Assembly: GCA_934167485.1 (NCBI GenBank)
Contig: CAKPKL010000002.1
Location: 62,001-126,000, forward strand
Direction of reading: 5' to 3'
DNA from: an uncultured Bacilli bacterium
GTDB taxonomy: Bacteria; Bacillota_I; Bacilli_A; RF39; UBA660
DNA: 64,000 nucleotides
The notes beneath the pieces are model-generated. The model did no database searches. It was given only the letters and a program-made list of their open reading frames with translations, and was not told the origin of the DNA. The number at the start of each line of letters is the position of its first letter. The stretch's first letter is position 1. Made by a program: the position numbers and the translations under genes. Positions 62,179-64,000 of this stretch are shown here, one piece after another.

Positions 62179-62658
62179 TTACTTATCATAATTTGTTATA
62201 TCTACAGTATAATCATCTAAATATACCTTATAATTCATCACACCATTTGTCACAATTATAAACAAATTGTTATTTTTGTCAGTAATATAATATTTCTGAC
62301 CAGATATCTTATATGTACTTATTGAAGAAATTGTTGGATAAATTGTATTTACATAATTTACAAAACTATCATAACTTGGAAATTTAATATTTCTATAATT
62401 TTCATCTAGCATATTATAAGCTTTTAAAGTATCAGTCGAAAGAATAGAAATATAATCATTTAAATAAATGGTACATAACTCCTGCTTGCTAATATTAAAA
62501 CTATAATATTCATTCGCTTCATACTTTTTAGGAGTTACTGGTAATTTACTTACATCAATAATTCCTTCGCTTTTTTTAGCAGTAAAATAATCTATAAAAA
62601 ACAAAGATATAATTAAAACTATTAAAACTATAATTACTATACTTATTTTTTTATTCAT
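62179..62658 (-). CDS. Membrane-anchored VirB8/TcpC-like protein (a)
   Basis: A 159-residue protein with one N-terminal membrane segment (ISIVIIVLIVLIISLFFIDY) and an extracytoplasmic domain of about 120 residues that looks NTF2-like: LCTIYLNDYISILSTDTLKA, YNMLDENYRNIKFPSYDSFV, KYYITDKNNNLFIIVTNGVM and YKVYLDDYTVDITNYD. A single span plus an NTF2-like domain is the layout of VirB8/TcpC scaffold proteins in type IV secretion systems. The assignment is from topology and position next to the coupling ATPase, not from clear homology. Confidence 0.55.
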   Translation of the reverse strand: MNKKISIVIIVLIVLIISLFFIDYFTAKKSEGIIDVSKLPVTPKKYEANEYYSFNISKQELCTIYLNDYISILSTDTLKAYNMLDENYRNIKFPSYDSFVNYVNTIYPTISSISTYKISGQKYYITDKNNNLFIIVTNGVMNYKVYLDDYTVDITNYDK

Positions 62659-62660
62659 AT

Positions 62661-63161
62661 CTATCCCTCAAAAATTTCTCCATCATATGGTTCTATACTA
62701 AAAGTCATATTATTTGTATATAAATAAACTATAAAATAATAATTTTGACTTTGACCTACACTATCCATTAATTCTTGTCTATATGTTCCATAAACATAAT
62801 ACTTATAAATACTTTTATCTAATTGTTGATAATACATTTTTCTAGATGAAAAAACATCATTGAAATCAAATTTTTTTATATAATTAAATATATTATCTTG
62901 TGATATATTATTTTCTTTTATATATTCACTGTTAATTATATTAATTAAATTATCATAGTCATCATTCTGTGAATAAGTTATATATTTGTCTATACATGAA
63001 GAAACTTCAAAAAATTTATTTTGGTCTGTAACTATTTTTATTGAATTATCAATAGTATCTTTTTTATTATAAAAAGATACTATCTTAATAATCATTACAA
63101 TAATTAAACCAATTCCCAATAAAATCAACATTATTTTTTGATTTTTATCTATTTTATCCAT
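62661..63161 (-). CDS. Membrane-anchored VirB8/TcpC-like protein (b)
   Basis: A 166-residue protein with the same layout as its neighbour 2 bases away: membrane segment (IMLILLGIGLIIVMIIKIVS) and an extracytoplasmic NTF2-like domain (SSCIDKYITYSQNDDYDNLI, NIINSEYIKENNISQDNIF, YVYGTYRQELMDSVGQSQNY, YFIVYLYTNNMTFSIEPYDG). The two are distant paralogues and could form a heteromeric scaffold. The function is inferred from context. Confidence 0.55.
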   Translation of the reverse strand: MDKIDKNQKIMLILLGIGLIIVMIIKIVSFYNKKDTIDNSIKIVTDQNKFFEVSSCIDKYITYSQNDDYDNLINIINSEYIKENNISQDNIFNYIKKFDFNDVFSSRKMYYQQLDKSIYKYYVYGTYRQELMDSVGQSQNYYFIVYLYTNNMTFSIEPYDGEIFEG

Positions 63162-63172
63162 TATATCACCTT

Positions 63173-64000
63173 TTAATATCCAAATATTTTTTGTCTTAAA
63201 TTCAATTTGCCTTGCATTTGAAAAATTGTATATCTAGATTGTTCCCAAGCCGTAACACGTGTACCTGATGCATGTTCTCCACCTGCATTTAAGCACTTTT
63301 CTACAAACTCTTGATGAGTTGAATATATTGTTTTTACGCCAGCACGATCTGGATCCATATAATAATATCCTCCAGCTCCGGAACTACCATATTCATGTTT
63401 TCCTAAGCTTGAATATATCATTTGCATTCCAGCATATGTTCCAGGTAGTCCTATACCATTTAAATCTGCACCTGCAGCCTTTCTTGATTCATATGTTGAC
63501 TTAATAAAATTAGCCATTGAACCACCTTCTTGATATCTTGCAAGTACTCCAGCATATCCTCTTACACCATCTGCAACAGATGAATATCTAGGACCAGCAG
63601 AACATCCCTTACCATTAGTTATTCCTATACCCCAAAAGTTATTTGTAGTACCACAATTTTTAAAAGCCTGTTCCGTTCCAGCCGTAACTACTGCAAGTTC
63701 TGGGTTAACTCCGCTAGATATTGCAGCATCATATATTTCTTTAGCTTTTGCTGCAAAATTACTACAAAAACTAGCATTATTTGACCTATTACAATAATCA
63801 TTCATTTTAGCAACAAATTCTTCTTTAGTTAAATTTGTAGTTGTTAATGAAAACCCATCAACAGATGATATTATAGGTCTTGGATCATCTGCTTTTACAT
63901 AATTTAGTGGATTTAATTCTGATCCTTTACTTCTGCTAGTACGGATTTCAAAATGAAGATGTGGTCCCGTTGAGGAACCAGAATGTCCAAGTTTACCTAT
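63173..64000 (-). CDS. Cell-wall hydrolase with M23 peptidase and lysozyme-like domains (cut by window edge)
   Basis: A VirB1-like wall-remodelling enzyme. At the right edge the frame enters an M23 (LytM) peptidase domain (IGKLGHSGSSTGPHLHFEIR with the HxH zinc motif, residues near 63951-64000) and continues as a lysozyme/glucosaminidase-like domain: KAKEIYDAAISSGVNPELAV, TAGTEQAFKNCGTTNNFWGI, GYAGVLARYQEGGSMANFIK and GAGGYYYMDPDRAGVKTIYS. The frame from 64000 to 63173 has no stop, and the true start lies outside the window. Such double-domain hydrolases open the wall for secretion channels in Gram-positives. It is 11 bases upstream of the VirB8-like pair. Confidence 0.8.
   Translation of the reverse strand: MGKLGHSGSSTGPHLHFEIRTSRSKGSELNPLNYVKADDPRPIISSVDGFSLTTTNLTKEEFVAKMNDYCNRSNNASFCSNFAAKAKEIYDAAISSGVNPELAVVTAGTEQAFKNCGTTNNFWGIGITNGKGCSAGPRYSSVADGVRGYAGVLARYQEGGSMANFIKSTYESRKAAGADLNGIGLPGTYAGMQMIYSSLGKHEYGSSGAGGYYYMDPDRAGVKTIYSTHQEFVEKCLNAGGEHASGTRVTAWEQSRYTIFQMQGKLNLRQKIFGY

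Overview
The window is one continuous stretch of an AT-rich (roughly 30 % GC or lower by eye), gene-dense bacterial chromosome. Most genes lie on the minus strand, gaps are short, and there is no tRNA, rRNA, insertion sequence, integrase or CRISPR array. No gap longer than about 300 bases lacks a gene; the longest (8258-8478) is filled by a T-box leader. Housekeeping content and order (sepF-divIVA-ileS, rimP-nusA-ylxR-infB-rbfA, ruvA/ruvB, smpB/rnr, U32 pair-greA) and GG(A)GG or GGTGAT ribosome sites point to Bacillota. UGA is a stop codon, so this is not a Mycoplasma-type code. sigK with a pro-sequence, gpr, gerQ, yabP-yabQ, spoVIF and spoVG indicate an endospore former or a very recent descendant of one. 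gerQ and spoVIF favour the class Bacilli; a deep, gut-type, Mollicutes-related lineage is my inference, not something the window proves.

Layout. 1-3.2 kb: tmk (cut by the window edge), a sensor kinase, a membrane-anchored EIIB-like protein, rodA. 3.3-4.5 kb: prepilin-like protein 1. 4.5-12.4 kb: ileS behind a T-box, divIVA, sepF, dnaE. 12.5-18.6 kb: small membrane genes, rpmB, a degenerate J-domain protein with a (PxPx)n linker, polysaccharide deacetylase, ruvB-HAD-ruvA. 18.7-26.4 kb: sigK, a papain-like protein, dusB, spoVIF, an O-antigen-ligase-like protein, der, prepilin 2, gpr, rpsT. 26.4-30.6 kb: a transglutaminase-like protein and prepilins 3 and 4. 30.7-36 kb: the rbfA/infB/nusA/rimP operon with two inserted dCMP deaminases. 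36-47.9 kb: CPBP protease, recD2, J-like proteins, cofE-like, miaA, queA, greA, two U32 proteins. 47.9-60 kb: a Cys-rich membrane protein, pduL, sporulation genes (gerQ, yabP, yabQ, spoVG), smpB, two CapA paralogues, rnr, a second Cys-rich membrane protein, rmuC, rhodanese. 60-64 kb: a type IV secretion-like cluster (VirD4/TraG coupling ATPase, two VirB8-like proteins, an M23/lysozyme cell-wall hydrolase) that runs off the window.

The most unusual content is a set of four prepilin-like surface proteins scattered between housekeeping genes, with no pilus assembly ATPase or prepilin peptidase in view. Prepilin 3 carries an 11-base G tract inside its leader peptide that puts the gene out of frame, which looks like an ON/OFF slippage switch in a part removed from the mature protein. 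Prepilin 1 ends in a C-terminal stretch of about 40 codons with foreign codon use and about 46 % GC, followed by a small inverted repeat, as expected for a diversity-generating-retroelement variable region or a recombining cassette. Prepilin 4 is flanked by a 24-bp direct repeat made of the rbfA stop codon and terminator. Prepilins 1, 3 and 4 start from promoters whose -35 element lies inside the terminator stem of the upstream gene. Together this suggests a diversified, switchable surface-display repertoire.
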